Positions 30,419 through 43,831 of a DNA stretch of 64,000 bases are shown in pieces; position 1 is the first letter of the stretch, and each line of letters begins with the position of its first letter. The DNA comes from Piezodorus guildinii (lineage: Eukaryota; Arthropoda; Insecta; Hemiptera; Pentatomidae). The stretch is taken from the NCBI GenBank assembly GCA_023052935.1, contig CM041294.1:20608635-20672634 (forward strand), written 5' to 3'. Under the pieces are notes generated by a model. The model had not been told where the DNA came from. It did not search any database and saw nothing but the letters and a program-made list of their open reading frames with translations. A program made the position numbers and the translations under genes.

Positions 30419-33345
30419 TGATTGATTGATTGATTGATTTTTATTGTCTTAGGGCCAGAGGCCCTTTCTTACAGACAAAATTATAAACTTTTTACATAGA
30501 AATGTGCTATTTAAAATATAATTGAATTACTTATCTACTAATTTGTACAATGTTATGTTTATAATTAACAGAAAAATTGTTACATATTATCTTTTCCAAA
30601 TTTTAAAAAAATATGAAATAAAATATAGGCAATATGCTGAAGGAAGATAAAAAAAAAAGAAAAGGAATGATGCTAATAATAAAGGATAATGAATAGGAAT
30701 AATTAAGTAGAAGGAATATCAGGAAAGGGATAGGAAATGGCAACTGGTTTACAGAGAGCATAAGGCTTCAAGGCGCACTCGTCGAGTCCCCGTCTAGAAA
30801 TAGTCGAATGCATGCCCTGCGGAAGGAGGATGCGAACCTGATCTCCACCGGAAGCATGTTGAGCTCTCTCGCGGCCGCAGCGTGGAAAGCATTTCTAAAG
30901 GTCTCGGTTCTGCAGGCAGGTAATTGGAATAGACCCTGCATTCTCTCGCTCCGCACCTCCACGAATTCACTTCTTAGTGCCTCCGGAATCCCTGTATCTA
31001 GTATTTTACGTGCTAGGCACATTAGGTTGATTCGGCGATATTCTTTGACACGCAGCCAGCCTAATTCTTTCATTAAAGGAGTTATATGCTCGTCCCATTT
31101 GGCGCTAAAGATAAATCGGATTGCGGTGTTAAGGGCTCTCTGAATCCTGCTGTCCTCCGCGTCAGTAATGTCCAAGTAAACCGAATCGCAATACCATACT
31201 AGAGGGCATATAAGAGCTGATACTATCCTTCTTTTGACCTCGGCTGGCAACAAACGTTTCCATCGAGAGAGGGAATGCATCACACCATGGACTCTGCTCA
31301 CGACTTGACTTGCGTGGTCTCGCCAAGACAAGGTACTGTTGATAACTACACCTAAGACCCTCATCTTCACACAACGCGGAATAATTTGGTCAAGTATCGT
31401 CAGTGGAGGCAGCAATGCACCCTTTTCAGCTTTAACCAACAGTTTAGGGCTGCCGATCAGCATCCAGCTTGATTTCTTGCTGTTGAGGTAAAGCCTGTTT
31501 TTAGTTGCCCAGAGCCGAACTTCTTCTAAATCATGGTTCACTCGCTGCAAGGTCGAGACTACGTCCTCAGGAAACGCAGAAGCCCAAATAAACACGTCAT
31601 CTGCAAACATATGTACTCTGCAGTTTCTGAGTGTATTTGCTAAGTCGTTGATGTAACACAGGAACAATAATGGTCCCAAAACTGAACCCTGTGGTACACC
31701 TGCACTGCATTCTAACCATCCCGACGCGTCACTTAGAGTCCTTACTTGTTGTGGCCGCTCGCTAAGATACGACTGGAGCCATTGCAAGACCGGCTCCCCA
31801 ACACCAAAGCTTCCGAATTTCCGTAACAGCGTAACATGGTCGACCGAATCAAATGCCCTTGTAAAGTCTAACGAGACAAATATTGTTACCATTCGATCGT
31901 CTGTAGCTTTCCTTATATCCTTCAGAATAGTGTGGAGCGCCGTACATGTGCTACGACCCTGTCTAAAGCCCGATTGATGTTGAGACAGTAGGTGGTTGTC
32001 TTCTAATAATTTTCTTAGATCCCTCTCAACCAATCTCTCTAGAACCTTCGACAAAACCGGCAATACAGCGATCGGTCGATAATCCGATAGTTCACTAGGC
32101 TTTGTTTTCTTGGGAATTGGTCTAATAATAGCACGTTTCCACGCATCTGGAAACCTAAATTGCTGAAGAGATGCATTTAGTAAGTTGACAAGCACATTGT
32201 TATTCTCCATTAATCCGATCATTACCTTCGAGATACCATCATCTCCAGCCACACCGGACCTGACCGTACTGATACTCCAAGCTACATCTTCTTCGCAGAT
32301 CTCTTCAAAGATGAGGTCGTCAACTTCTTCGTTAGTAGGTAGAATGTTTTTTGTATCATGTATCTTGACTAATGGATGGGAAGAGAAGACCTGATTGAGT
32401 TCATCAAGATCACAATGGACGTCTGCTTCACTTCTCTTTGCCTTGACGATTCTGTGGTCCCTCAACTGTTTCCACATTTCGCCAGGGGCACAATCACTGA
32501 GATCTCTAGCTAAAATCCTTCTCTTGGCGTCTCTAACAGCAGTTTTTACCTTATTTTTGTAGCGCCTGTATTGCAGTGAATCTTCAACAGAACCGCCTCG
32601 TGTCATCATCCAGAAGAAGAAGTCTCTCCTTGCCATCAGTAACTTGATATTCTCGGACATCCAGGGAGAGGGCCTTGTTTTTCGCCTCTTGTAGGTCCTA
32701 AGTGGTGCGTGCTTGTCAAACAACTCTTTTAACTTCTTGCTGTATATTTTAACTTTGTCATCAACATGATAGGAGTTGTATAACTCAGACCAATCGATCA
32801 TCATCACATCCAATTTAAAGGCCTCTTTATCTATGTTCTTTAGATTTCGACTATAGGAAAGAGAAAATTTACATAATTCAGGTCCCCTTTTATAAAGCAC
32901 AAAAATAAGTTCATGGGTAGAAATTCCTGGAACCTGAACCTGCCCGTGATGCTTCACTTTTGAAGGATTCGACACCACAATGTGGTCAATCCAAGCATCA
33001 GAGTCAATGGTTGCCGTATGGGTATGATTCGTGGCCTGGAAAGGAAGAATAATTAGATTAAGCTCCCTAAACAGAGAGACCATTTGGCAGGAATTAAATG
33101 AGTCACCCGATGGGTCGGCATTAAAATCTCCGAGCAGTATAACGTTAAGAAACTTGTGTTTGTAACACTGTAGAGAGGGGTATGGTAAGAGACTGAAGGA
33201 AATCACGGTTCTTGTTAAGAAGAAAAGTTCGAGAAAGGGAGTCACGTGGACGGAGGAGAGAAAGCGGCGACACGCGGAGATAATGAGAGAGAAGTGGAAA
33301 AAAAGGAAAAACAAGAAAGAAGCCAAGAGTCATGATATTCGCGTG
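30419..33345 (-). mobile_element. CR1/L2-like LINE, 5'-truncated, with (ATCA)n tail
   Basis: Minus-strand element whose 3' end carries a TTGA/ATTG tetranucleotide tail (30417-30438). The reading frame stays open for over 2.5 kb. It is truncated within the endonuclease, so no ORF1 is present. Its 3' end abuts the RTE relic at 30086-30418. Confidence 0.85.
30768..33190 (-). CDS. LINE ORF2: partial endonuclease and complete reverse transcriptase
   Basis: The open frame continues to 33326, but recognisable protein starts near 33190 (YKHKFLNVILLGDFNADPSGD). Endonuclease end: LLGDFN and DAWIDHIVVSN. Linker: HAPLRTYKRRKTRPSPWMSENIK. Reverse transcriptase: YRPIAVLPVLSKVLERLV, HQSGFRQGRSTCTAL, FVSLDFTRAFDSVDH, AGVPQGSVLGPLLFLCYIND and an active site of FADD rather than YADD, then LGVVINSTLSWRDH. 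The C-terminal region is ordinary for the clade. The frame is intact, so the copy is fairly young, although the endonuclease N-terminus is missing. CR1/L2 assignment is from motif style, not a tree. Confidence 0.87.
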
Positions 33346-33913
33346 GTCTCTATGGCCGTTCCGTGAAAAAAAAAAAAAAACGAAAAAATAGCAATGAATT
33401 TTAGTATTTTTTTTAATTAGTCATATTTTTTAAAATATTTCCTTTATACAATTATATTTCAATTGACTACCTGAATGGTTCACTAGTTTTATACTATTTA
33501 TTTCAAAATAGTAAGTTATTAAAAAAAAACAAAAAAAAAAAAAAAAGTTTGTTGTTTTTTTTAAACTTCTTTATTGATAAAAAGGTAAGCCTTAACAAGA
33601 ATGAAAATGAAAAATAACAATTTATTAAGTGTTCACACTGAATGAATCTATCTTTTTCTATTCAAACTATAATTAAAATTAATCCATTCAACTAAGATAA
33701 TTTTTTTGCAAGGACGTTAAACCATTGTATTCGTCCCTGATCCATCAGTTTATCTAGTAATTGTTGAACAGACAGTTGACAATCTGATTTTGGTATTGAA
33801 AGACTCTTAAGTAAAAATATCATTTACAAATAGGGTACTAAAAAAATATTGATCGATTACAATATTTCAAATGAGTGTCAAGGGAAATCGCGTTTTCAAA
33901 GAAATATATATAT

Positions 33914-34002
<89 letters not shown>

Positions 34003-34090
34003 TATTTTTTGATGTGCGATAGAAGGTTATTTAATAATAATACCTTATGAGTAATTCCTGCCAGCAAGTACAGTAATAAGATCAATCTGT
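33346..34090. repeat. AT-rich stretch with long (TA)n microsatellite
   Basis: Holds A-rich runs near 33367-33380 and 33520-33546 and a (TA)n tract at about 33904-34000. No gene. Confidence 0.8.
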
Positions 34091-35190
34091 TCCATATTGT
34101 TATAGAGATTTCCTCTGTTTACAAACAGCAAAATATATAGGAAAATATGTTTTCGTAGAAAACTTACACCCTTCTATGATGTAAAATATTGATACAGTCC
34201 TAAGTAAATATGTCTCCCCTTTCTCAAAGAGGTCTGAGGGACCAACATTATTTCTTATCTAGTTTCCAAGCGAATTCCTTCATTAGGATCCTTCTTATTT
34301 TAGTTAATATGGGTATGAATTTCGCTATAGTTTCAAAATATTTGTACCCAAATTTTACGAGATTCGATAGTATGACTACTGAAAAATAATTATAAGCTAA
34401 AATGTGATCGTATAAATTTAAAAATACATATTGATTTGTTCGGATAAGTAAGGACTCCTAAGATAAATTTATATCTGTCAGAATAAAGCTGATCTTTTGG
34501 CCCTAAATGTGTGGGCATCTCAAGGACTAACATATGATGCATCCGCTAATTTTAAAACAATAAATCTCAAGATCGTATGACTAAAAATTGTAGTTGATAA
34601 ATAATCATAGTCTACCGTTTATTATCAGAAGGCCTGGAGCGTTTATATAATAATTTATTAAATTTAAATAATTTAAAATTTAATAATTTTAATTTAAGTG
34701 GTTTCTAAATGATGCGGACTGTATAAATGAATGGGTATATATTTTCTACTATTGTTACAGACTATAATGAGGTTTAGTTGTTGCTTAAACTATTGTACAT
34801 ATCCGAGGGCAGTTGTTTCTTCTTTTTCTCCTACTTCCTCTTCTTTCTCGGCCCATGGGCAGGCGGCTCCCAAATATTTCACCATTAGAAACAATGTCTA
34901 TTATACTGTGGGGCACATCTGCTTACACAACTTGTCAACTTGGCTGCGAATTTCGGCAGGAAGTCCCTTGCCTCTGGCTGCCACTAGATGGCGTTGTGCT
35001 CTTGATAATAATGCTGTCTGCTAGGGGGCAGCACTTAAGATATGTTAAGGGCCCTGTTTCCTTAACATCTACTTTGATGAAAAAATTACACGTATTTAGA
35101 AGTAAAACATAATTTTGTTAATAACGTTATCGGCTTTCTTATAGCAAACAAGGAAATGTGAGGAATATAGGATTATAAGAGCGATGATAC
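34091..35190. other. Unassigned stretch
   Basis: A GC-richer patch at 34800-35060 has two overlapping ~98-codon frames, but neither resembles a family I know and splice signals are not obvious. Otherwise AT-rich. Confidence 0.4.
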
Positions 35191-35194
35191 TGGA

Positions 35195-35345
35195 GCGCGG
35201 AAGACTTTCTCGACATAGAACAGGCGTTTGATCGAGTCTGGCACCCAGAACTGCCAAAATAAACCACAATTGTTCCAATCTTTTAGTACCTGACATTCAA
35301 CAAGATAGCTATTTAGTAAATAAAAAGTATTTTCGTGTCCATTTA
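35195..35345 (+). mobile_element. Jockey-type reverse transcriptase relic
   Basis: One frame reads FLDIEQAFDRVWHPELPK before a stop, the motif that precedes the YADD box in Jockey-like RTs. About 50 codons of decayed sequence remain. Confidence 0.6.
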
Positions 35346-36245
35346 AAATTTACCACAAAAACCTATATGAAGCCATCCAACCGCTCAAAGTAATTAAGTT
35401 ACTAATTTCACCTGAAGTTTTAATTACTTTTCTTACTTTTATTAAAACAATAGTTTCTCGGAGGGGAGGGACTGAAGGTAAATATTTTATTCGCTTTGTA
35501 ATCTTTGAAGCAGTATTTTTAGTGGGTTTTATGTTTTCTTGTTTATCTTTTTGGTGAAATTAACTACAGTACATATAACTTCATTATCAGTTAATCCTTC
35601 AACTGTCTTTACGTACCAGAACGAAAGTATATTCTATTTATTTATTTTGCTATTTATTACAAATTTGCAATAACAGATCAGCCAAAGTAGGCATACCTAT
35701 GACTACTCAATACAACTCGTTTGTAACTTAAATGTGAATTAATTAATCCGTGAGTGAAGCTTTTCATCTAAAAAATGTTTTTGTTAGAAACAACTACTAT
35801 TATTATGCTCTGAAGTGAATCTTCTTTCCAAGGTAACCCGCAAACTACACTTGTATAACCGTATATTTAGCAAAAGTATAGATTTTCTTTCATGTGGTAT
35901 TTTAGTGGTAATAACCAGAATTAAATTTTCTTTTTCTTTCACTCAGTTAACATGTAGTGGGGGGATACAGAAATCTGAATTGCTGTGGCAACCTTACACA
36001 AAGTTTAAAAAAATTAGGTAATTTTCAATACTTTCAAACCTTTAAGTATTAGCCTTATTTTCATGTACCTTAATACAAATAGATATAATGATACCCTATT
36101 TGTACGTAACAGACCTCAACCTCGGGCCGTCCCTGCACTGTGAGAACAGCAAATCCAGTGAGACCAGAGGCTCTTATTATCACATCATCATGATCATAAG
36201 GTGATGAAATCAGAAGAAATCTCATTCAAAAACAACAAATCATGT
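35346..36245. other. Non-coding stretch
   Basis: Nothing recognised. Confidence 0.4.
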
Positions 36246-36950
36246 TTCAGAAAATGAAAATTTCTGTCAGATCACTGTCTCGCACAACAAAAAGTTGCCT
36301 TGGGTCATTTCGAAGGATGACATGACAAAGGCTAACCACTTCACAAAAACACATTAGAGTGTGAATAGATGCGAAGTTCATCTTGGCCGTTACACCAATG
36401 GTCGTAATCGAAAGATTTTGTTTAGCGATGAGGAAATTTTCACGATCCATGAAAAATTTAATTGCCAAAACACAACCAAAGCTGTAAAGCTAGGAAGTCA
36501 TTAGAAGAGTGGAAAGATGTCAACACTCATTATCAGTGACGGTTTGGTGAGAAGTTTTCTTTAATGGCACCACAAAGCTCCATTTTTTATTAAAAACGCT
36601 CAAAACTACAAGGACGATATTTTGGAACCTTTTGTAAAACCTCTAAATGATACTCTGTTTGCTGGAAGTCGTTAGGTTTTCCAGCACGTTCCCCTCCAGC
36701 TCTCAAGGCCAGGTCAAATCAACAGTGGCTGCAAATGTACATTCCAGCTTTCATCTCTGGCTCGGATTGACCCTCAAGAACCCTGATCCCAACCTAATAG
36801 ATTACTGGGTTTGATTTGGAATGCCTCAAACAATTTCTGGTCTGAGCAGTTGAGCTGTGTGTTGCTATTGATGATGGCCACAGAGATTGAATGCCTGTGC
36901 CAAGTCAAAAAAGAGGCATTTTTAGTCATTTATGTTTTGTTTTATTTTAT
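36246..36950 (+). pseudogene. mariner/maT-type transposase relic
   Basis: In scattered + strand frames I read ILFSDEEIFTIHEKFNCQN, NYKDDILEPFVKPLNDTLFAG, VFQ followed by H and P, and NPDPN-then-DYW-like sequence. These are the catalytic-domain blocks of an insect Tc1/mariner-superfamily transposase. Many stops and shifts. Termini not found. The minus-strand ORF 36247-36468 over it is a shadow. Confidence 0.65.
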
Positions 36951-37495
36951 GTAGATATATGCTTTATTGTGTAATTACGTTTTTGAAAAAGTTAACATTT
37001 CTGTTTGAATTTTTATAAACATTCTTCTAAAAATGTTCATGGCAGGATAAAGTTATTTTATATATAATATATAATGTTTTTCAATTCCTTCCAATTATCC
37101 TACAGAACAAACTGAGGTAAAATTAGATGTAAAACAGTTGACAAAGGAAGAAGTTAAACAATGAAGGTGACACGTAGGGTATCGGAGGGCCGTGTAAGTG
37201 GCGGTTGGAAAGGACCTGATTAGACACTAACAGCTGGAGCTGCTGCCTAGGCAACTTCGGACACAGGCCAATTTGTTCTCCAACTCAGCAGGCTCTAGTC
37301 CATCACCACCGACCACTCCTCTTACAAGAAGCAGCGTGAAAAAAAAAAAAAATTATTGGATCTTGATCAGTATTGGCAGATAAATAAAATAAAATCTTTT
37401 GGAAGTACCTAAACTTATTATATATATTCTCCTAAATATAAAGCCAGATGTTTTTAGAATTGTAAACATGTTTCATTTAAAAAAAAAAAATAATT
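36951..37495. other. Unassigned stretch
   Basis: Contains a GC-richer patch at 37140-37340 without an open frame that I recognise. Confidence 0.4.
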
Positions 37496-37699
37496 CAGTC
37501 ATAGGGACTAGCCGATAGAAGAGATTTTTTTTTTTTAATATGCGATTGGCACTGGAATTTCGTTCAAAAGAAGATTACGTTTATCACTTAGATTTAAATA
37601 TTGACAATAAGAGCATCATGATTTTGCTTCGTATGTTTAAATATTTTCAAGTTAGCTAATTCATTTTAATGTCATGAGATTTAATATATTCATGATGTT

Positions 37700-38310
37700 A
37701 ACTTAAGTATACTCTAGGCTTGACATTCGACAGAAGAATGACATGGGACCCACACATCAAGAACAAACAGATAACGCTAAACAAAAGATTAAAACTTTTA
37801 TACTCGCTACTCTCAAGACGTTCAAAATTAAAACTTAAAAATAAACTAAACACTTACAGTTACCTACTGAAGCCCATTTGGACTTACGCCTCACAGATAT
37901 ACGGGACTTTCAAAAAGACACTCATACGCAAAATTCAAATTTTTCAATCCAAAACTTTCAGAACTATCACAAACTCACCATGGTACGTTAGCAATAGTAC
38001 TTTACATACAGACCTTCACATGCCAACAGTCAACGAACAGATTCGGACCCTTTACAAACGTTTTCACAACAACTTACACGGACATACTAACTAATACGAA
38101 GCATGGCCACTAGCATCATGCCGGACAATATTTGCAGAAGACTGAAAAGAACCTGGATGAGGTTCTAAGCTAAATCCGTAATAGGAAGCACGCGAAGAAG
38201 AGGTGCCGCTGGGCATCTTCTCTCCATCATGCCTACCACGTTAACTATCATTACTTTATCATCACATTCGCTGATTGTCAACATTTATTGACAGGTGTGA
38301 ATAAAAAAAA
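37700..38310 (+). mobile_element. Second Jockey-type LINE family, 3' end
   Basis: The frame 37720-38094 reads LTFDRRMTWDPHIKNKQ, LYSLLSRRSKLKLKNKL, LKPIWTYASQIYGT, FQSKTFRTITNSPWYVSN. After the stop comes RRLKRTWMRF-like sequence and an A-rich tail near 38310. It is clearly diverged from the RRWPRDLL family. The copy at 63650-64000 belongs with it. Confidence 0.8.
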
Positions 38311-38334
38311 TATTGAAGATAAAAAAAAATATAT

Positions 38335-39530
38335 ATACTTTAATATACAGTAAGAGCTAAATTCTAAGACATAGGTCATCTACTATGTCTTTACTCATTT
38401 CATTTGCAACTGGTTTTAAATCAATTAAATACTAAAATAACGACATTATAAATATTTATATTGTTTTGCCGATGTTACAACACACAATCAATACGTTTTG
38501 CCATTTTTAACGAACAGTTCGAATCATATTTGCATGATGAAGATCTATCAAAACATGGAACTATGAGAATTTTTTCTGTTATATAATTTAATGAATAAAA
38601 TAAATATTTCGATTTTGATTCTGTTTAAACAATAACTTCTTTCAGTGTAGCTTTAACTTTTAAAAACGTAATACACTAGTACGTAGTAATTTAAGTAAAA
38701 GACTAACAGCTATCTTTTACTTTCTCAGAAAAAAACACTGATATAATCGATTTCAATAGTAATATCGATATTGATAATAATATCGAATGAGTCTTTTTCA
38801 TTATAAACAGAAATGTAATAATTTAAAAATGTATCTAGCTTAAAAAATATCTGAAACCCTTGTTTCAATTAAAATTGTCTAACTCTAAACAAAGGAGTTG
38901 GAGTGGGCCAGCGAGAAAAAAAACACTGGACTATTTACTGTCCCAGTAAAGCAGACAAGTGTGCAGTAACTTTAGCTAATCTTATCTTAGGTACATTGAA
39001 TTCTTCGTTTGCCGGAAAGATAAACGGCAACATTTGCTCAGTAAATTGTTTAAAGTACTTCGCATTTCTTATGAATATCCTCGTTTAATCCTAAAATCTT
39101 AAAATTATAGATTAAATCGTCGTTGAAAAAATATAGATATATTAAAAATCATTATGTATTATTACAAATTAAGCTAATCACATTTATTTTGACAATTTAT
39201 TTTCTAAACACCTTTAGATACAAGATACACTGTTGTTAATGCTTAGCCATTCAACCTATACATGAGGTGCTTTGGTTTACCTTGGACATGGCTACCTTTG
39301 TTTGTGTCCAACCAAGCGTAAAGCTGCATATAAGCTTGTGTTTCCTCTGACCATTTTATTAAATTATTAATTTATACGGTTTTATTTTATGTTCTCCATG
39401 GTTCATTATCAAAACAATAATATTTTAAACAGAAAGTAAATGTCGAATAAAAGTTTGAATAGTAGAAAATTTCTGTCGGTAGGTACTAAGACTATGAGAA
39501 GATTGTTCGATGATGTTAATAAATTCTACA

Positions 39531-39595
<65 letters not shown>

Positions 39596-40480
39596 TGTTT
39601 GTTACCCCACCTTACACCTATTTTGTTTATTTTTGCATAGGACTGGTTAACCCTTAGATCTTGTAATTTACACAGTATATATTTTTTTCTTTTCTTTTTT
39701 AATTTTCAGGAAGTTTTATTTAATATTTCACACTTAAATATGCACATCTTAACTTCCTTTTTTATATATTTATTTTATTTTACAATGTTTGCATCGTTTT
39801 TGGGTTTTTTCCCTATTATCAACACTTTTTTAAAAACACTTTTAAACATATCACTCATTATTTCACATTTATAGCTTACTGCTATTCGTCTACAGTCAGC
39901 CAATAAACTTCGATGTAGACAATTTTAATTGAAACAAGGGTTTAAGATTTTTTTTTTTTTAAGCTAGATACATTTTTTATTATTACATTTCTGTTTTAAT
40001 GAAAAGACTCATTCGATATTACTATCAATATCGATATTACTATTGATAACAACTATATTATGTTTTCTTCCTGAGAAAGTAAAAGTAGAGCTGTTAGTCA
40101 TTAAATAATATATTAAATTACTACATACTAGTGTATTACGTTTTTAAAAGTTAAATCTACACTGAAAGCAGTTTATTGTTTAACAGATTCAGAATCGAAA
40201 TATTTATTTTATTCATTAAATTATATAAGAGAAAAAATTCTTAAAGTCCCATGTTTTGATAGATCTTCATCATGCAAATATTGATTTGTACTCTTCGTTA
40301 CTGGCAAAACGTATTTGATTGTGTGTTATAACATCGCCAAAACAATATCGATATTTAAATGTCGTTATTTCAGTATTTAATTGATTTAAAACCAGTTTAA
40401 ATGAAATCAGTAAAGACATGGTAGATGAACTATGTCTTAGTAATTTAGCTCTTACTTCATATTAAAGTATACTTTTTTTT
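38335..40480. repeat. Long inverted repeat, ~550-bp arms, ~1-kb spacer
   Basis: 38335-38880 and 39918-40480 are inverted copies with scattered mismatches and small indels. Shared blocks include ATTAAATACTRAAATAACGACAT, AGATCTATCAAAACATG and the ATCGATATTGAT block. The spacer holds no transposase that I can see, only a 61-codon frame (38903-39088), a TA microsatellite (39535-39594) and AT-rich sequence. Likely a foldback-type or non-autonomous DNA element. Confidence 0.8.
39535..39594. repeat. (TA)n microsatellite
   Basis: About 28 TA units in the spacer of the long inverted repeat. Confidence 0.95.
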
Positions 40481-41735
40481 TTTTTGTAAAATAAATAAAT
40501 ATAATAAAGGCAGTTAGGTGTGCATATTTGAGTGTGATATATAATTTTTTATAAGTAATCTATGAGGATATAAAAAAGGGAAGCATGAGGAGGGCGTTGT
40601 ATGATTCTCAAAACTTAAAATATCAAAGTTGCGGTGGAGGTAGAAGAAAACCTGGTAACCCACAATAGAAAAGAAACATACTTAATATAATTGAAATCGA
40701 ATAAGTTACAAATTCTATTCTGCTATCTAAACTTCATATTTCAATTTGAACAGTAACTGATTTACATAAAAAAGAAAAAAACTTGCCAAGAATAGAATGT
40801 AAACAGTAGTTCAATCATTTTTCATATAAGCAATACATTTATTTATATTTGATTTCAATAGGTATTGTAATAAAATACATTGAGTTTTTAGTATAATTTA
40901 ATAAAATCTTAAAAATTATTTCTTAAACTAGCATACAATTTTTAAAATGTATATTTTAGTATGAACTAAAATACAATGAAATATAACAAATTATGATTAA
41001 ACTCTGAAAAATAATTAACCAACAGGTTTGATTATACCAACTTCCTCAGTTGTTGTTCAGTTAATTAAAGACAAATTTACTTAGCAAAACGATGATTATA
41101 ATAAAAAAAAAGTATAATAATGCTATAAATTTATCTGAGTAAGTGAATTTGACACTATTTTTATTTTTTTGTTAGTGCTCCACTAATGTCACCTACATGC
41201 AGCGTCCACTATTGTAGTGATACTGATTAGTAAACTAATGCCGTGAGTGAAATGACATTCAGTTAACTACTCAAGTGGTTTATCAATATATATAAAATAA
41301 AGTACCATTTCACTTATTTTTTTGGTCATCGCAGAATCTCCATATTGGCAATAGTTGTGAAGCTAAAATCGGTCCTAGATGTTTCCCTTACCATATCTAT
41401 GTGACCTGTGCAGGTTTTCACGTAAACTTATTCATAAAATTATTTTATTTTATTAAGATCCGGTACTAAATAATAATTTTATTCATTGTCCATAAAAATT
41501 TGGAATTTGGAAACAGAGGATTTGGACCTTTTGTGAATATATACGCATTGTATTTACTTGTATCACAAACATATATATGTAAATTTAAATCAACACAAAG
41601 TGAAACATTTTCGGGTTTTAGATAACACAGCTATAAAACATAAGATAACTCTTGTTACAATACAATACCGACCAGTATACCGACCCTATGATAATAATTA
41701 CTGAGTATATAATTACTCTTTACCCTTCGTCGAAA
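40481..41735. other. AT-rich non-coding stretch
   Basis: Nothing recognised apart from a few A or T runs. Confidence 0.45.
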
Positions 41736-42360
41736 ACCTCTGAAATCCTATTTAGGACTCCTGCTTGACAAACGCCTTACATGGAATCCGCATACAAGAC
41801 TGAAAAGACAAGAAACAGCTCGACGTTTTCGGCTACTTCAACACTTACTAGACAGACGCTCTAACCTTTCACTTAACTACAAAAGACTCCTCTACATGAC
41901 AATCATAAGGCCTATCTGGACCTACGGCGTTGAGCGATTGGGCTCTACTAAACCATCAAATTCTTCCCGTATCCAATCCTTACAGTCCAAAATCCTTCGT
42001 AAAATCCTCAACGCTCCTTTCTTTGTCACGAATAAAATCATTTATAAAGACCTCCATGTTCCGTATGTAGCTGATTTGGCCCGTACCAGGTATCATTCCT
42101 TCCATGACAAACTCCATCCATCCCCCCTCTAATCCACTAGTTTCAATCCTTGCTTCCTTTAAAATTCCTGATAATCCACCGAGGCGTCTGAAGAGAATAT
42201 GGCCTCGAGACCTTCTTGTTTAGATTGATTACTAGAGTGCTGCCAACGGGCAGTTTCTCTTCACGTTGTTCATGTACATATCATTTATCAGTATATTTAC
42301 TTGATGTATTATAGTATACAGTTGTAAATGTCAAAAAATATTTAAAAAAAAAAAAAAAAA
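41736..42360 (+). mobile_element. Jockey-type LINE 3' end, 5'-truncated
   Basis: Reads GLLLDKRLTWNPHTRLKRQ from 41757, then IRPIWTYGVERLGS, KILRKILNAPFFVTNK and YVADLARTRYHSF, with a shift near 42118 and a RRLKRIWPRDLLV-like end at about 42225. The 3' UTR ends ATACAGTTGTAAAT plus an A tail (42341-42360). Confidence 0.85.
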
Positions 42361-42575
42361 GTGAAGACCGATAGAGTTAAGGCATGTAGTTATCCATGCC
42401 TCCCTCAGTTTGTTTAAACTTTATTCAGTGGCAACCCAAAGGATTATACCTCAATCATACTTCTCTAGTTAGAGGATGTTGAAATAGTTAGGTCCAAGAT
42501 TACTTTTCATGTTTACCATTATTGGAGCACTCCTCAAACGGATTATTCCCGCGTTACTATGAGGAACGTTCTATG

Positions 42576-43020
42576 ATTATATAAAATACTGATTGGACCA
42601 CTACCACCAAATATCTACCTTTAACTATACAAAGTCTCAACAAGTATTGACTCACACATTCCATGGCGCTACAGCCCTAGAAGAGCCTTGGCCTCCTCCA
42701 CAATCCCACTCTCCTCTTCCCTTTTCTGGGCGATTCCTTTATCCTTTGATTCACGCATCTTTCAATACTCTCTCTATATTATATAACCATTCTCCCACAG
42801 GCATACCATCCAGGAACTTTTTCGGTATCCTTGTGGTCGGATTTCGCTCTACATGTACCAGCCATCTCAACTGATTATTTCTTACGAAGGGAATCAGACC
42901 TGGTTCTTGAAACAATTCTCTCAGCTTATTCTTTCTTATTCTCCAGTTGCAGTTCTCGCAGACTGGTCCATAGATTCTACGGAGTTCAGGGTCCTCTCTG
43001 GCTATTGGATCTTGAAATTT
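42576..43020 (-). mobile_element. RTE-type LINE relic, minus strand
   Basis: The minus frame 42751-43128 includes RRIYGPVCENCNWRIRKNK, LRELFQEPGLIPFVRNNQL, RWLVHVERNPTTRIPKKF and LDGMPVGEW, the C-terminal block of RTE/BovB-like LINEs. The part of that frame beyond ~43020 is antisense to another LINE piece. Confidence 0.75.
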
Positions 43021-43024
43021 CTCA

Positions 43025-43442
43025 CAGGGCATCCTGGAAGCTTTCTGGATTTGGGATAGATACGATGTCTTGGAGTCTGCTGAACACGTTTTGTTAACGT
43101 GCACCGTCTTTAGAGTGGAAAGGACCAAACTACTGAGAGAAATCGAACTCTATGTCCTGTCTGAGGACGATTTTCCTCAACTGTTGACGAAAAACAACTA
43201 CCCGTACTTCCGAAATTTACTGTATGGGTGACAAACGGCAGTGGGCGCAGCTCGTTTTAGCATTAGAGGACAAGGCAGGAGGATAGCAGACATTGAAGGA
43301 GATCCATAAATAGATAACGATCTACCTAAAAGAAACTGATTGGCAGCATTAACTTACTGGCAAAATCGGCAAGTTACTGTAGACATAACACGTATTGCCT
43401 TATGTGCAAGGTAGGGTGAAAAATAAAAAAATAAAAAAAAAA
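43025..43442 (+). mobile_element. LINE 3' end of uncertain clade
   Basis: SAEHVLLTCTVFRVERTKLLREI followed by FPQLLTKNNYPYF resembles the (E)HxLxxC...R..L end of RNase-H-bearing or R1-like LINEs. It ends in an A-rich tail at 43419-43442. Confidence 0.5.
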
Positions 43443-43831
43443 GATTCTACTGAGGGATTTCATTTTCCAAAATTTTAACGTTCTTTTACTTACATCGGAA
43501 AGTACTTTAGTATTAGAGCCATATGGCACAGCCGCCCTAACGGTTGTTTTATATAAGATGGACCATGTTGGTCGAGTCTCTGAATTCTAAGAGTTATGGA
43601 ATGAGATCTACTCATCAATAGATTATTGTAATGGTTATTATTAATATTTATATTATCTCCTATTACAAAGAATGCCGCCCTCTACCTCTGAAGGAACTTT
43701 AGCCCGACACCTGTGCACATACCTGAACCCCTACTTCAAACAGCTTACCAACAGGAAGTACTTGGACATTATGGGTACTAAGTGATCCATCCCCTCTACT
43801 ATTCCTTCATATATGTACACCCAAATCCTAG
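43443..43831. other. Unassigned stretch
   Basis: Precedes the second Jockey copy. No frame or repeat recognised. Confidence 0.35.

Noticed and set aside
30417..30438. CRISPR-like or satellite tandem array
   Set aside because: Only a tetranucleotide tail of a LINE; no spacers or longer units anywhere in the window.
34731..35112. Two overlapping ~98-codon plus ORFs as a possible host exon
   Set aside because: No flanking splice signals that make sense with the known exons, no recognisable domain and poor frame preference.
38903..39088. 61-codon ORF in the long inverted repeat as a transposase
   Set aside because: Too short, with no catalytic motif or helix-turn-helix.
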